DNA of 64,000 nucleotides from Pipra filicauda (Eukaryota; Chordata; Aves; Passeriformes; Pipridae): the NCBI RefSeq assembly GCF_003945595.2, contig NW_024104672.1:248001-312000 (forward strand), in the 5' to 3' direction. The notes beneath the pieces were generated by a model. It saw only the letters and a list, made by a program, of their open reading frames with translations. It searched no databases and had not been told where the DNA came from. The position numbers and the translations under genes are program-made. This document shows positions 12,736 through 23,386 of the stretch, one piece after another (position 1 is the first letter of the stretch; each line of letters begins with the position of its first letter).

Positions 12736-15700
12736 AAATAATTCCGTATTCTTGCACATTTCTTTGATCCTGATGCTGCTGTACATTGTTGATTTCCCAA
12801 TGTAATTTAGATCTCAGAGTTCTGCTAGTATTTGGGATATAAGATGTAGAATCCTTATGGCCATGGACCTTGGCAATTCCCTTGGGCACAAGTGATCATG
12901 ATGAGATTGGGTGTATTGAGAGGATCAAGGCCACTGACTATGATTTCTGATGTGCTCATTTTCAAGGGTAGAAATGCACATTACCAAGTTTCAGTTCCAA
13001 ACTACCCGTCTTTCATCTCTTCTGCCTTCAGCTTTTCCACTGCTGTCATCTTTGTTTCCTGGCTCAAAAGCGATCAGCTTTCTTGTGAGGTGTCAGGAAT
13101 GAAAGCTACTCTCAATGTTTTCTTCTTGAGCACCTATGAGTTGAGTTACTGTGAAGGACATGAGCTATCCAGTGAAGAATGCTGGAAGCACCTGTCAGCA
13201 TGGGCGGTTAATGTGAGGAAAAGCTGGGATGAGATCCAGAGACTGTATACTGGAAGGATCTTGAAAACTATATTCTAGGGGGGAGAGGTGGCAGATGGTA
13301 ATCCTTCCCCCTCCTGCATTTTCACTCTTCAACCACCTACTTTTTGTTCACAATGAAGAAACCTGAGTGGTGCTCTGACTCCTGTTTTCCTTCTGGACCG
13401 TTTATAAACCTTGTTGTGTGAGCCAAGTGGACCTTGTTTGTAGTGACTGTTTGAGCACTTGACTCTCTCTCCTGCCTTTTCATGAGTGGCAGTTGACCTA
13501 CTGCCAGAGGCGTGATGAAAGTCTGGAGTGGGAAAATTATTAAATGATTTGCAGTGGTCTAAAAAGTAATCTTGTGCATCTTTCCTAGAAAAACAATCAC
13601 AAAAATGTGAAAGTAAGAAAGCAAATTCTGTGCCTCTTTGAAGATAAAGAAAAAAAATGTGTTTCAACGGAGATTTTTTTTTTTACTTTTTATTCAGTAT
13701 TGCTATACTTAAGTTGTCTTAAGCATACCACACACATGAACTTCCTTCCTTCCTAAGTTAAACTCTCTTTTGTCCATGCTAGGGAATACCAAATCTGTTT
13801 GTCTTATCACTTATGCTCTACCTGGATCCTTGTGGATATACAAATTTTAGAATTTTAGATATACGAATTTTAGAATTATATATTAAGATTTTAGAATGGT
13901 GTTTAACATCCATCTTGCTCTTCTGTAACTTAAGAAACAAACTGTAGCACAATGATGAATGGTTTTCAGAAGCTTTAATAATAGTGCAACACTTCTGCTT
14001 TAAGAAATATTGTTTTAATTTGAAAGTTTAACGTTTTTAATGTGAAATCTCAACAATTTTTACACCCTTCTATGTAACATCTGTTTGTTTATTTTTTTCT
14101 CTCTTGACAAGGAGTATTTGTGACATATTACCCTTCTTATTAAAGTTTCCAATAGCAGGAGCTAGTCAATGTGAGCAAGTGCATTGTTTTCCTGATAAAA
14201 TCAAGTCACAGCATTTACTCTAACTTATTCAGAAGGAAGGAGGAGAGAAGATAGTTCTTCTAGTTGGAAACTTTATAGTGGCATCTTAATAGGCCAAAGA
14301 AAATCAAAATAGCATTCGTGTTTATTCTTCTTGTCTGTTTTTTTTTTTAAGAAATAATATATCTTAGTGCTCTTCCCTGTGAAACATGTAAGTATCATTC
14401 TGTATGCACATTGGGGCAAAGAAGACATTTTCTGCTGCATTTCAGTCTAAGGGAAATTGGGGAAAGTGAACAATTTTGCCTTGAGAGGTATGAAGTGCCA
14501 CTGTAGCAAGCCTCATACTTGCTGCTGTAAGATGGGGTAGTTACTCTCAAGATTGTTTTCAGGAGGACTACAGACTTTTCATGTGAAGTGTTTCTCTTTG
14601 GTTTGTTGCCTTTATTTCACTTTTTCTTACTTTATTGCCTCTTGTTTTTGCTATCATATATGCTCATCATTCCTTGTATAAAAATGAGTCTTGATATCAA
14701 ACTGCAGTCCTCAATAGTAACAAAAATGTGTGGAACGAGAAAAGAGCCCAGGAGTGTGTGAGTGCATGTGCAAGGAGGGAGAAAGTGACATTTTTATGAT
14801 TTCTTTTCAGACTAAGACACTTGTATCTGCAACTCAGTAAAAGATAGGGCACTAAATATTTCCCTCCATGTTGTAAAACCAATAGATGGAGGCCCGGTGC
14901 TCAGTGTGGGCAAATACACTGGGAGTCCATGATCCCTCGAGTCCCTGAAACACTTGCTCAAATTATCCTTTGTCACTATAGAAACAATGCTGTGGATGGA
15001 GCAAGAAAATAAAAGAAATTGGATGGAGAAAAAACACTTGGGGTTGGGAACAAATGAGTGTGGAATAGGAAGAACTAGGGGTTGCATTGCTATGGTCACG
15101 AATGACCTGTCCAAAGGAAGGAAAACTCCTCCAGGGACAGCAGCGGGAGAAAAAGTAGGCTAGCTAATAGTTCTTCCTTCCTGGCTATGTCTCTCTGAAT
15201 ACCTCTTCTGCAATGTAAAGTGGCTCCCTCTTTGTTATGTTGGAGAGTAATGGGAACCTATCTTACACCTTGGCCCTCAATGTTGGGCAATGTTCCACAA
15301 AGCAATTGTGCTGAGACTGTAAGGACTTTCTGATTCTTGGTTTCCCTATCCAGCCAAGACTGTAGAGTTTTGAAAACTACTCTCCCAAAACTTAACCCAG
15401 ACTATGGCTGCTTTGAGATATTTTTTTTGTTCTCATTTATTTACTTATTTAAATGGGGCTTAAAATTTAACAACAGGTAGGACTCACTGACCCAAAGTAC
15501 CTTCCAGACTTCCATTGCTAGAGATGTTAAATCTCTTATGTGGTTTTCTTGGTTTGTTGTGTGCTGGAATGTGACCAAATATTTGCATAATGTTTGGTTA
15601 CTAAAACAGTTCTTGGTATTGTAATCATGGTAGTGATTAACTAGGAAGCTGCATTCTAAATTATTCTTTTTTCTATTTGGATTTATGATGGCCATAATTG

Positions 15701-16580
15701 CTTTAACTACCAATGAGTCATGCATGTGGTCTGCCTCTGGGTCTGAGATTTCATTGTGTTCAACATCAAAATGAATGGTACCTATATAAGATACTGTCTG
15801 TGCCTCTGGGAGAGGTGGTAAACACTTAGAAAATGTGTAGAGATGTTCTCTTACTAGTGGAAATACAAGCAAACATGGTTTTTTTTTCTCCTTTAATTCT
15901 GTAAGAGTAGAGCCATGTGTTAACCATTTTCTGCCTCCTATGAATTAATTAGAGCATGACAGTGTTTCCTGACTAATGAGGCAAACACTCTCATTTAGGT
16001 TCATATGTGGAAAGGTTTCTATCACTGTACAGATTTTTACATGGCAGCAATGGCAGTTGCTGTAGTGTGATCAATAGAAGTTACATTAGGATCAACAATA
16101 ATGCATGGTGCTAAACAGACCTAATTGAGAATTAGAGGTTTTGTAAACACAAATGCACTTAGCTAGTGATGCATTTCTGTTGTTACTGGAATGAGTTGTC
16201 AGGTTTTTTGTTTGGTTGGTTTGATTTTTGTTTTATCCTTAATGAGAGATCTTTGTGTGTCTCTACTAATTTCAGTTCAGAATCTACTAAATATAGATTG
16301 CTCTGAGGAGCAACCCTGATGATGAACCCACAGTCTTAAGACTTGTGGATTCAGAATGTGAGTTAAAAGATTGCAGAAATATTCACTTCCTTTACTACCT
16401 GTCTTTTGCAATCTTGAGCTTGGGAAGGGATGCTTTTGTCTTATTTTCAGAACTTGAGGTCAGCTGCTGCAGCCCTGGAGCTGGTAGGATGGGGATGTTC
16501 TTAATTGTGATAGACTAATGTTATTTGGTTTGCAAAGGCCACACTGCAGAAACTCTTGCTTCATGTTATCCATGTTATGG
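12736..16580. other. AT-rich DNA, no supported gene
   Basis: Two longer open frames occur here (12,892-13,278 plus, 128 codons; 15,441-15,872 minus, 143 codons). Neither shows a family motif or convincing splice or promoter context, so neither is called coding. The stretch also holds a 23-bp tandem duplication near 13,835 and a T/G tract at 16,203-16,236. Confidence 0.55.
13835..13880. repeat. 23-bp tandem duplication
   Basis: Two adjacent 23-base units, 13,835-13,857 and 13,858-13,880, both begin gatatac and continue aattttagaatt. They differ at two positions. A further partial copy (attttagaat) follows at about 13,889. A local slippage product; no function visible. Confidence 0.85.
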
Positions 16581-16620
16581 TTTTTTTTTTTTTTTTTTTT
16601 TTTTCCTTTCTTTCTTTCCA
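16581..16620. repeat. T24 run with pyrimidine extension
   Basis: Twenty-four consecutive T (16,581-16,604) are followed by cctttctttctttcc. It could be the A-tail of a reverse-strand retroposed sequence lying to its right, but I do not recognise any such sequence there, so it is annotated only as low complexity. Confidence 0.85.
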
Positions 16621-17360
16621 CACCCTCCCCTCACCCAGTAGTTCTGTATGGGATGATAGCCTTTGGAAAATACTTCAGTTTTTCTTTTAAATCAATAAAA
16701 TTTTCATTTTAAAATGTCTCTGTGAAATATTTCATTTGTGACTGTATGGCTGTACCTATTGGACAGATGCACTATTGCTTTCTGTGTTGTGGGCCAGCAT
16801 AGGTGCTTATAGCTTCCAGTTCCAAAGCATACTGTCACATGGAAATGGCTTCAAGTTGCACCACAATGTACACTCTCTGAATTATGGGGGGGTCCAAGAG
16901 AGTTGGTTAATACTCAAGCATCAGTTCCTTCAAGCTCAAGATTGATGCATCCTTATGAGTAAGAAATCAAAAAAGGGGTCAGAAGACCTGCACGGATCAG
17001 AGAGGGGATCCTGACAAAGGAAGTACACAAAATGTGGAAAAAGAGGCAGATCACTTGGGAGAAATACAGGAATGTTGTCAGGGTAAGCAGGGATGTGACG
17101 AGGAAGCCATATCTAGCACAACAGACTAGGTGAAATGAGAGCCTCCTGCTGAATGAGGTGGGTGCCCTGGTGGCAAAGGATATGGCAAAGGCAGAGTTAC
17201 TGGTTGCCTTCTTTGCCTCAGTCTTTACTGCTGTGACCAGCCCTCGGAAATCCTAGACCATAGACGCAAGGACAAAAGTCTGGAGAAAGGAAGATGTTCC
17301 CTTGGTTGAGGAAGATGGGGTTAGAGATCGTTTAGGCAGACCTGACACCCACAAATCTAT

Positions 17361-17860
17361 GTGCTCCAATGGAATACACCCATGAGTATGGAGTTGGCAG
17401 ATGTTATTGCTAAGCCACTCTTAATCATTTTTGAAACGTCATGGAGAAGAGAAGAGGTGCCTGAGGACTGGAGGAAAACCTATGTCACTCCAGTCTTCAA
17501 AAAGAGAGGACCCAGGAAACTACAGGCCTGTCAGCCTCACCTGTATTCCTGGAAAGGTGATGGAACAACACATCCTGGATGTCATCTCTAAGCATGTAGA
17601 GCAAAAGAGAGTAGTCAACAAGGATGCATCAAGGGGAAATCATGCTTGACCAATCTGATAGCCTTCCATGATGGAATGACTGGCTTCGTAGATGAGGGGA
17701 GAGCAGTGGATGTTGTCTCCCTTGGACTTCTGGCAAGGCTTTTGACACTGTGTCCTGTAACATTCTCATAGGTAAGATCAGGAAGTGTGGGTTGGGTTAG
17801 TGGACAGTGAGGTGGATTGAGAACTGGATACATGGCAGAGCTCTGAAGGTTGTGATCACA
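17361..17860 (+). pseudogene. CR1 ORF2 reverse-transcriptase fragment (frameshifted)
   Basis: Conceptual translation shows the N-terminal RT blocks of CR1 ORF2 split over two reading frames. One frame gives LADVIAKPL, VPEDWRK and VTPVFKK; the next gives DPGNYRPVSLTCIPGKVMEQ. The switch is near 17,500-17,515. Past 17,650 the frame is lost again. The catalytic aspartates lie beyond the deletion at about 17,861. The protein would have copied CR1 RNA at a nicked chromosomal target; this copy cannot make it. Confidence 0.85.
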
Positions 17861-18654
17861 GGTGTTGATGATACAAAAGTGGGAGGAATAACTGACACAC
17901 AGAATGTTGCTCTGCCAATTCAGAGAGACCTGGAGAGGCTAGAAAGCTGGGCAGAGAGAAACCTAATAAGTTCAACAAAGGCCAGTTCCTCCTGCACCTG
18001 AGGAGGAACAACCCCAGGCACTAGTATAGGGGACTGACCTGCTGGAAAGCAACTCTGTGGAGAAGGACTTGAGGTCCTGGTGAACAACAAGCTGTCTGTG
18101 AGCCAGAAGTATGCCCTTGTGGCCAAGAGGACCAATGGTATCCTGGGCTGCATTAGGCAGAGCATTACCAACATGTTGAGGGAGGTGATCCTGCCCCTCT
18201 GCTCTGCCCTGGTGGGGCTACATCTGTAGTGCTGTGTCCAGTTCTGGGCTTCTCAGTTTAGGAAAGGGAAGAAACCCCTGGAGTGGGTCCAGTGAAGGGC
18301 TATAAAGATGACTAGGGGTCTGGAGAATCTCTCTTTTGAGGAAAGGCTGAGGGAGCTGGTCCAGTTCTCCTGGAGAAGACACAGCCAAAAAAGGATCTTA
18401 TTAGTGCTTACAGATATCTTAAGGGTCTATGTCAAGAAGATGGGATCAAGCTCTTTTTAGTGGTGCCCAATGACAGGACAAGGGGCAATGGGCACAAATT
18501 GAAACACAGGAAGTTCCATCTGAATACAAGGAAAAACTTCTTTACTTTGAGAGTGACAGAGCACTGGAACAGACTGACCAGAGAGGTTGTGAAGTCCCCT
18601 TCTCTGGAGATATTAAAAACCTGCCTGGATGCAAACCTGGTCAAACTGCTCTAG
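17861..18654 (+). pseudogene. CR1 ORF2 C-terminal fragment
   Basis: This part begins at the YxDD region (read as VDDTKVGG, where the family has ADDTK), directly after a deletion. It continues through the RT thumb and C-terminal region. Its last open stretch, 18,460-18,654, reads [14 protein letters not shown], then [11 protein letters not shown] and [12 protein letters not shown], and ends at a TAG at 18,652-18,654. This is the position where CR1 ORF2 normally ends. Stops and frameshifts interrupt it between 18,000 and 18,460, so it is non-functional. Confidence 0.9.
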
Positions 18655-18730
18655 GTGAAGCTGCTTTAGGGGAGTTGGACTAGATGATCTCCAGAGGTCT
18701 CTTACAATCTCAACCACGATTCTGTGATCA

Positions 18731-20576
18731 CACTTGGTTAGACAACATGGTGTTTCAGCTGGCTGTGTTCTTACAGTGTGTTAGGTGGTACCCTTGCTTG
18801 CCTCATCCAGTTTAGTATGATAGCATCTGTCTTTCAAAAAAGGCAGTGAACTCTTCATATATTCTGTTCTTTTTTTTTCCATGCTCTTTTCTTGTATTGC
18901 TCACTGTTTGTGACTTTTTTTCAGATGTCTCTTTTATACCTCTTATTTAGCTGTTCTTTTCAGCTACCCTCTCAACATATCAGAAGGAAATAAACCCATC
19001 TATATAACAGAAAGAAAAGTTACATTTAATGCTGCTGAAAGGTGTACTTATGCTAGTTTTCACCTCCAGCCTACCTCATCTGGCACCACCAATCACCACT
19101 GCATGACACTGCCTCCTAGAACAAACCCTGACTTTGTTCTCTGAAAGCTTTGATTGGTAAAAGCATAATCCATGGAGAAGTGTGCAAAGTGCTCCTGTGG
19201 GAGAGTCATGTCGTGCTGTGTTTCTAGTGATGCTGACAGAGTTTCCTTACAGATAATGAGAAATGTGTCACAGAGGCTATTGGTTGACTGAAAACCTTTT
19301 TACTTGACAGCAAAGAGTATCTGGGCTTTGAGGTGCCATTTGGCTCAGATCTGTCAAATAAAAATATAGTCAGTGAGCGTGTCTCTATCCCCTTCCACTA
19401 CAAGAAGTGGAAAGCAGCTTCCACAGAGGTCTCATCCTTTCCTGCACCCCATGAAAGATTAGGATTGTCAAATTGAACAGAAGACTCATAAACTAGCAAA
19501 GAATACACTTAATTGGGAAGATTTATAGGCTTGTTAACTGGAACGTTTCTTAATTTAAAATGTCAATGTATTCCCTGAAGGAAGACATTACTTCTTGTTG
19601 AAGCCTTAATTGGAAGGGGCTAATTTTCAGTGCTGGGACTACTACTACTACTACTAAAAATCCCCTTCAATCTCAAGCAGAAAGAGAGCTATTTAAATTT
19701 CACAAGCTGTAAAAGTGTCAGTAACACTGTTTTTAGCTTTCTCTCTTGAGGCCACAGAGGAGGCTAAAAGGTGAACAGCAGCACTGGGCAGTAGTGAGAG
19801 GGTGTTTTCTTCAAATGTTTTTGCCTAGAGGTGACTTGGAAATGTCGTAACTTTTTTTTCCCTTCAATTACACTGTGATACTAATGGTCTCATACTGAAA
19901 TTGCTTCAAATAGGTATGTCTTGATAGGATGCAGTTCTAATGCTTACAGGCTGGGTAAAGTCGAGACATCTTTCTGGAAATGTAATTGTGTATTTGTATG
20001 AAGAATAATGACTAGGATTATTTTTTTTTAAATGTTTTCAAATATCACCAGAGGTCAATGTCTGCAACTGGGTCACGTCAATGGAAGTGCTTTTAATGCC
20101 CTGTATCTCTTTGGATGGTATAATGGACTGCTGTTCCATATTTTTTCCAATAAGCTCTCTTAATACTATATTTTCTAACTTATTTTAGGCCCTTGTTCCT
20201 ATCTTCTGTATTAGGAAAGAGCTATATTTCTCATTATGCAGAGATTTGCAACTGCAGAGATGATGTAAAAAACATCTAAAGTTCTTCTGTTGCTTTGGAC
20301 TGGGACAGCACATAGGAAGCAGCCAACCAGCCAGCCAACAGTGATGGTGTATAGAACAGCCCTTTGGATAGAAAGCATGAGGCTACGCTGTGCTACTTCA
20401 GTCTGACTGGTGGGACTGTTGCTGGTGCAGAGCTTCCTGGTGAACATGCTGAGGTGCTGCAGGCTGTGGCCACCAGTGGAGATTGAAAGAACTCTCCACA
20501 ATTCCCAATATCAGGAGAATGGGAATCTGGAAACCATCCTTCCTATTGGGTTCACACTGGCTCGAATGAGAAGTGA
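18731..20576. other. AT-rich DNA, no supported gene
   Basis: Nothing recognisable apart from a short (ACT)n run at 19,638-19,656. The stretch at about 20,400-20,576, immediately left of the next CR1, is somewhat GC-richer and may be an unrecognised diverged CR1 segment. Confidence 0.55.
19638..19656. repeat. (ACT)n microsatellite
   Basis: Six perfect ACT units plus one base. Short simple repeat; could be length-polymorphic. Confidence 0.9.
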
Positions 20577-21325
20577 GCGCATGGGAACCTCATGGGGTTC
20601 AACAAGGCCAAGTGCAAAGTGCTGGACCTGGGTCAAGGCACTCCTCAGTATCAGTACAGTCTGAAGACCAGCGCTGTGGAGAGGGACTTGGGGTTACTGG
20701 CAGATGAAGAGCTAGACATGAACCATCAATGTGCTCTCGCAGCCCAGAAAGCCAACCATATCCTGGACTGCACCAAAAGAAGTGTATACAGCAGGTCTAG
20801 GGTGGTGATTCTGCCCCTCTACTCCATTCTGGTGAGATCCGACCTTGAGTCCTTATCACAGGAAAGACATATTAGAGTGGGTCCAGAGGAGGGCTATGAA
20901 GATGATCAGGGGGATGGGAATCAGGGCAATGGAACAAATCTCCTATAAGGAAAGGCTGAGAGAATTGAGGTTGTTCAGCATTGAGAAAAGAAGGCTCCAG
21001 GGAGACATTCTTTTGGTTTTCAATAATTAAAGTGGTCTTATAAGAAAGATGGGAACAAACATTTTAGTAGGGCCTGTAGCAATAGGACAAGATGTAATTG
21101 TTGTAAACTACAAGAGAGTAGAATTGGACTGGTTATAAGGAAGAAATGTATTTTACACTGAGGGTGGTGAAACACTGGAACAGGTTGCCCAGAGAGGTGG
21201 TAGATGGGCTCTGGGCAACCCAATCTAACAGAAAAAGATCCCTACTCATTTCAGGGGGGTTGTACTAGGTTACTTTTAAGGGTTCCCTCTAACCCAATCC
21301 ATTCTATGATTCTTCCTTTGTGATT
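20577..21325 (+). mobile_element. CR1 LINE 3' fragment (first of a head-to-tail pair)
   Basis: The fragment starts in the ORF2 C-terminal half (gggttcaacaaggccaagtg) and runs to a CR1 3' end with ttctaacccaatcc-like and attctatgattct words (21,283-21,312). Translation gives MGFNKAKCKVLDLGQG, QCALAAQKANHILDC and VILPLYSILVR, all standard CR1 ORF2 C-terminal blocks. About 30 bases are missing near 20,850 and the frame is broken. The family resembles the 10-kb copy rather than the 17-kb copy, since both use 'ggaactagat/ttttaaggtcc'-type tails. Confidence 0.92.
20592..21030 (+). pseudogene. CR1 ORF2 C-terminal fragment
   Basis: The open segment 20,592-20,948 gives a CR1-like C-terminal RT region (KAKCKVLDLG, DLGLLADEELDMNHQC, ALAAQKANHIL, RSRVVILPLYS). 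After a deletion near 20,850 the frame shifts. A second frame (20,845-21,030) carries the next blocks, WVQRRAMKMIRG, YKERLRELRLFS and EKRRLQGDI, before a stop. Two overlapping frames each hold part of one ancestral protein, which is the mark of a frameshifted relic. Confidence 0.9.
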
Positions 21326-21330
21326 CTGTT

Positions 21331-21537
21331 AGGAAAAGGTTCTTCACTGAGGTGCTGGTTGGTCACTAGTACAGGCCTCTCAGGGAAGTGGTCATGGCAC
21401 CAAGCCTGTCAGAATTCAAGGAGTGATAATTCTCTTGCCTACATGGTTTAGTTTTAGGTAGTCCTGCAAGGAACAGGGAGTTGGACTCTCATCCTTACAG
21501 GTCCCTTCACACTCAAGAGATTCTATGACTGTGCTCA
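21331..21537 (+). mobile_element. CR1-X-like LINE 3' end (second of the pair)
   Basis: Immediately after the previous CR1 tail a new 3'-end fragment begins at aggaaaaggttcttcactgag. It runs through caccaagcctgtcagaattcaa and gggagttggactct to ccttacaggtcccttcacac and agattctatgac. These words are those of the CR1-X type 3' end ('ggagttggactcgatgatcc'/'tgggtcccttccaactca'). They differ from the CR1 just upstream. The same tail type ends the SINE at 43,435-43,580. The copy is short and non-coding. Confidence 0.8.
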
Positions 21538-21540
21538 TGT

Positions 21541-22346
21541 GCAGTGTGTGCTTCCCTCTGTCTTTCAAATTTTTGGGGGATTGGTGTGTGTGGTTTTTTT
21601 GTTTTTATGTTGCTTTTATGTTGTTGTTTTGGATGTGCCTTATGACCTCTGTCACTGAATTGCCTCAGTGAATGGCTTTCCCATAAGAAGGAGCAGACAT
21701 AGGATATTGTTTCTCTTTCCTTTCTCTAGAAACAAATTCTTGTTAATTGACTAGGACTTCCTACTATCTCAGATGGGCACTAGTTTCTGTGTTTACTTCT
21801 TTGTAACGCTAATTAAGCAATAAGACACAACTTTAGAGATCTCTCTGTGCATGAGAATGTAAGGTGGCAAAAGATGTTCAGTAAAGTATCATAAGTCTAA
21901 AGATTCACTTTCTGGACCTTCCTATAACTGGAAGTGCCAGATAGGGTTAAATGTACTCCAGTCCTGCCAGCAGCTGCTGCCTGCCCAAGCTGAGGGGCAC
22001 AGGGGAGCTGTGGCAGGCAGGGATCACCAGGGATGCAAAGGAGGATCTTGAATGGGAACAAGGCAGAGAGTGATAGTGTGAGATTTCCATGGCAACAAGG
22101 TGTCTGACTATGGGTCATCTGTGACTCCAGAGCAGAAATAACTCCTTGAGCATTCTGTAAATAAATACATGCCTGGAGCTCGATCCTTCACTTATTCAGA
22201 CTTGTGTGGTTGCTTTTGATACATGACTCATGCTGTGAACATGTAGCTTGTGGAGAAAGAAAAAATAATTTGCAGTTCCCTGGTGGTTTTTTATGTTTTT
22301 AGAAAATCTGTCTCTTTTTAATGAACATTGCCTTTTTTTTTTTACT
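21541..22346. other. No supported gene
   Basis: Nothing recognisable. A T11 run at 22,333-22,343 lies just left of the target-site duplication of the RTE-like insertion. Confidence 0.6.
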
Positions 22347-22355
22347 ATATAAACC
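22347..22355 (+). repeat. Left target-site duplication of the RTE-like insertion
   Basis: The 9-base word ATATAAACC occurs here and again at 23,385-23,393, directly bordering the 5'-truncated start and the (GAT)n end of the inserted element. Its last A/T bases could partly belong to the GAT run on the right side, so the true length is 7-9 bases. Confidence 0.8.
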
Positions 22356-23384
22356 ATCTTGTCCGGGAGCTGCTCTGTGCTGATGACGCCGCTCTTGTTG
22401 CCCACACAGAAGCAGCTCTGCAGCGTTTAACATCCTGCTTTGCAGATGCTGCTGAGCTCTTTGGGCTGGAAGTCAGCTTAAAGAAGACAGAAGTTCTCTA
22501 TCAACCAACACCTCAGGAAGTCTTCCTTCATCCCCATATCACCATTGGCCAATCAGAGCTCAAATCAGTCCAGCAGTTTAATTACCTAGGCAGCTTCATC
22601 TCCTCGGATGGTAGGACTGACGGAGAGATAGACAACAGGTTAGGAAAGGCATACAGTGCCTTCGGTAAGCTTCATAAAAGAGTTTGGTGAAATAAACACC
22701 TGAAGAAAAACACAAAGATCAGTGTTTACAGAGCCATAGTGCTGTCTACTCTCTTATACAGATCTGAATCATGGGTCATCTACCGCCACCACCTGTGTCT
22801 CCTAGAACGCTTCCATCAACGCTGTCTCTGTACAATCCTAAACATCCACTGGTCAGATTATGTGACCGATACATCTGTTCTAGAGCAAGCAGCAGTCACA
22901 AGTATTGAGGCCATGTTGCTGAGAACACAGCTGAGCTGGGCAGGGCACGTCTCAAGGATGCAGGACCACCCCCTCCCTAAGATCTTGCTCTATGGTGAAC
23001 TTGCCACCGGCTGCCGCAAGAGAGGAGCCCCGAAGAGAAGATACAAGGACTCCCTGAAACAACATCTCAGCCTTGGCCATATTGATCAACGTAACTGGTC
23101 TACTCTGGCCTCCAGTCGGGAGGCCTGGAGACACACCATCTATAACGCTGCTGATGCTTTTGAGAATGCACGCAGGATCACCCTTGAGGAGAAAAGACAA
23201 CGCAGAAAGAATCGTGCCTTGCAGAATATACCACCTAAGGAGTCTTTCTGCTGTGCCTTTTGCAATCGGACATATCTCGTATTTGCCTTTTTAGCCACCA
23301 GTGTGCTTGTAACAAACATGGGTAGAGCCCTTCCCAAATCTTCGTTCGCAAAGCTCAGCCATGATGATGATGATGATGATGATG
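22356..23384 (+). mobile_element. RTE-like non-LTR retrotransposon, 5'-truncated
   Basis: This is a 1,029-bp insertion bounded by a perfect 9-bp duplication, truncated at its 5' end inside the reverse transcriptase just before the YxDD box, and ending in a pure GAT microsatellite. These are hallmarks of target-primed reverse transcription by an RTE-type LINE, whose 3' UTR is very short and ends in a short tandem repeat. The encoded segment starts ELLCADDAALVAHTE and continues FNYLGSFISSDG, VLSTLLYRSESW, LSWAGHVSRMQDH and LLYGELATG. These blocks recur in RTE/BovB-like and other vertebrate LINEs and differ from the CR1 proteins in this window. The sequence is GC-richer than its flanks and only lightly damaged. 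AviRTE, reported from a scattered set of birds including suboscine passerines, is the leading candidate. I cannot confirm that identity, and another LINE clade is possible. Confidence 0.85.
22358..23325 (+). pseudogene. LINE reverse transcriptase C-terminal region (one stop, one frameshift)
   Basis: One frame is open from 22,358 to 23,268 except for a TGA at 22,688-22,690, between KLHKRVW and NKHLKK. The start lies a few residues before the catalytic box, here CADD (22,376-22,387); relatives usually have F or Y in place of C. The palm/thumb blocks and a basic segment (KRQRRKNRA) follow, then a C-x2-C pair (CAFC). Near 23,267-23,269 one base, probably a G, appears to be missing. Beyond it the shifted frame carries the remaining Cys/His-rich motif (SHQCAC) and stops at TAG 23,323-23,325, while the unshifted frame runs into the GAT repeat and yields a poly-Asp artefact. 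The endonuclease and most of the RT are absent because of 5' truncation, so this copy is inactive. Confidence 0.82.
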
Positions 23385-23386
23385 AT
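23361..23386 (+). repeat. (GAT)n microsatellite at the RTE-like 3' end
   Basis: Uninterrupted ATG/GAT repeats of about 26 bases end the element. Simple repeats at the 3' terminus are typical of RTE LINEs and stand in for a poly-A tail. Confidence 0.95.

Larger units (their letters stand above)
16884..18730 (+). mobile_element. CR1 LINE, 5'-truncated, with internal deletions
   Basis: This is the longest CR1 copy in the window. It begins at about ccaagagagttggttaa, a word of the CR1 endonuclease-RT linker, and continues through RT sequence (PVFKK, then GNYRPVSLT in another frame, then GKVMEQ), the YxDD region (VDDTKVGG) and the C-terminal part ([16 protein letters not shown]) to the tail (actagatgatctccagaggtc ... 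gattctgtgatcac). Compared with intact family members as I recall them, about 100 bases are missing near 17,108 and another 100-150 near 17,861, the latter removing the RT segment just before YxDD. Several frameshifts break the frame. It is an old copy inserted by target-primed reverse transcription; no target-site duplication is visible, as usual for CR1. Confidence 0.95.

Noticed and set aside
12492..12889. Glycine/tryptophan/phenylalanine-rich minus-strand frames
   Set aside because: They are translations of the A/C-only low-complexity tract and its C10 run.
12892..13278. 128-codon plus-strand open frame as an exon
   Set aside because: No recognisable domain and no convincing flanking splice signals; length is within chance over this window.
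16581..16720. Processed pseudogene with its A-tail at the T24 run
   Set aside because: The sequence to the right, read on the minus strand, resembles no transcript I recognise, and no target duplication was seen.
22952..23337. Minus-strand and alternate-frame open reading frames within the RTE-like insertion
   Set aside because: Shadows of the plus-strand RT frame; no independent motif.
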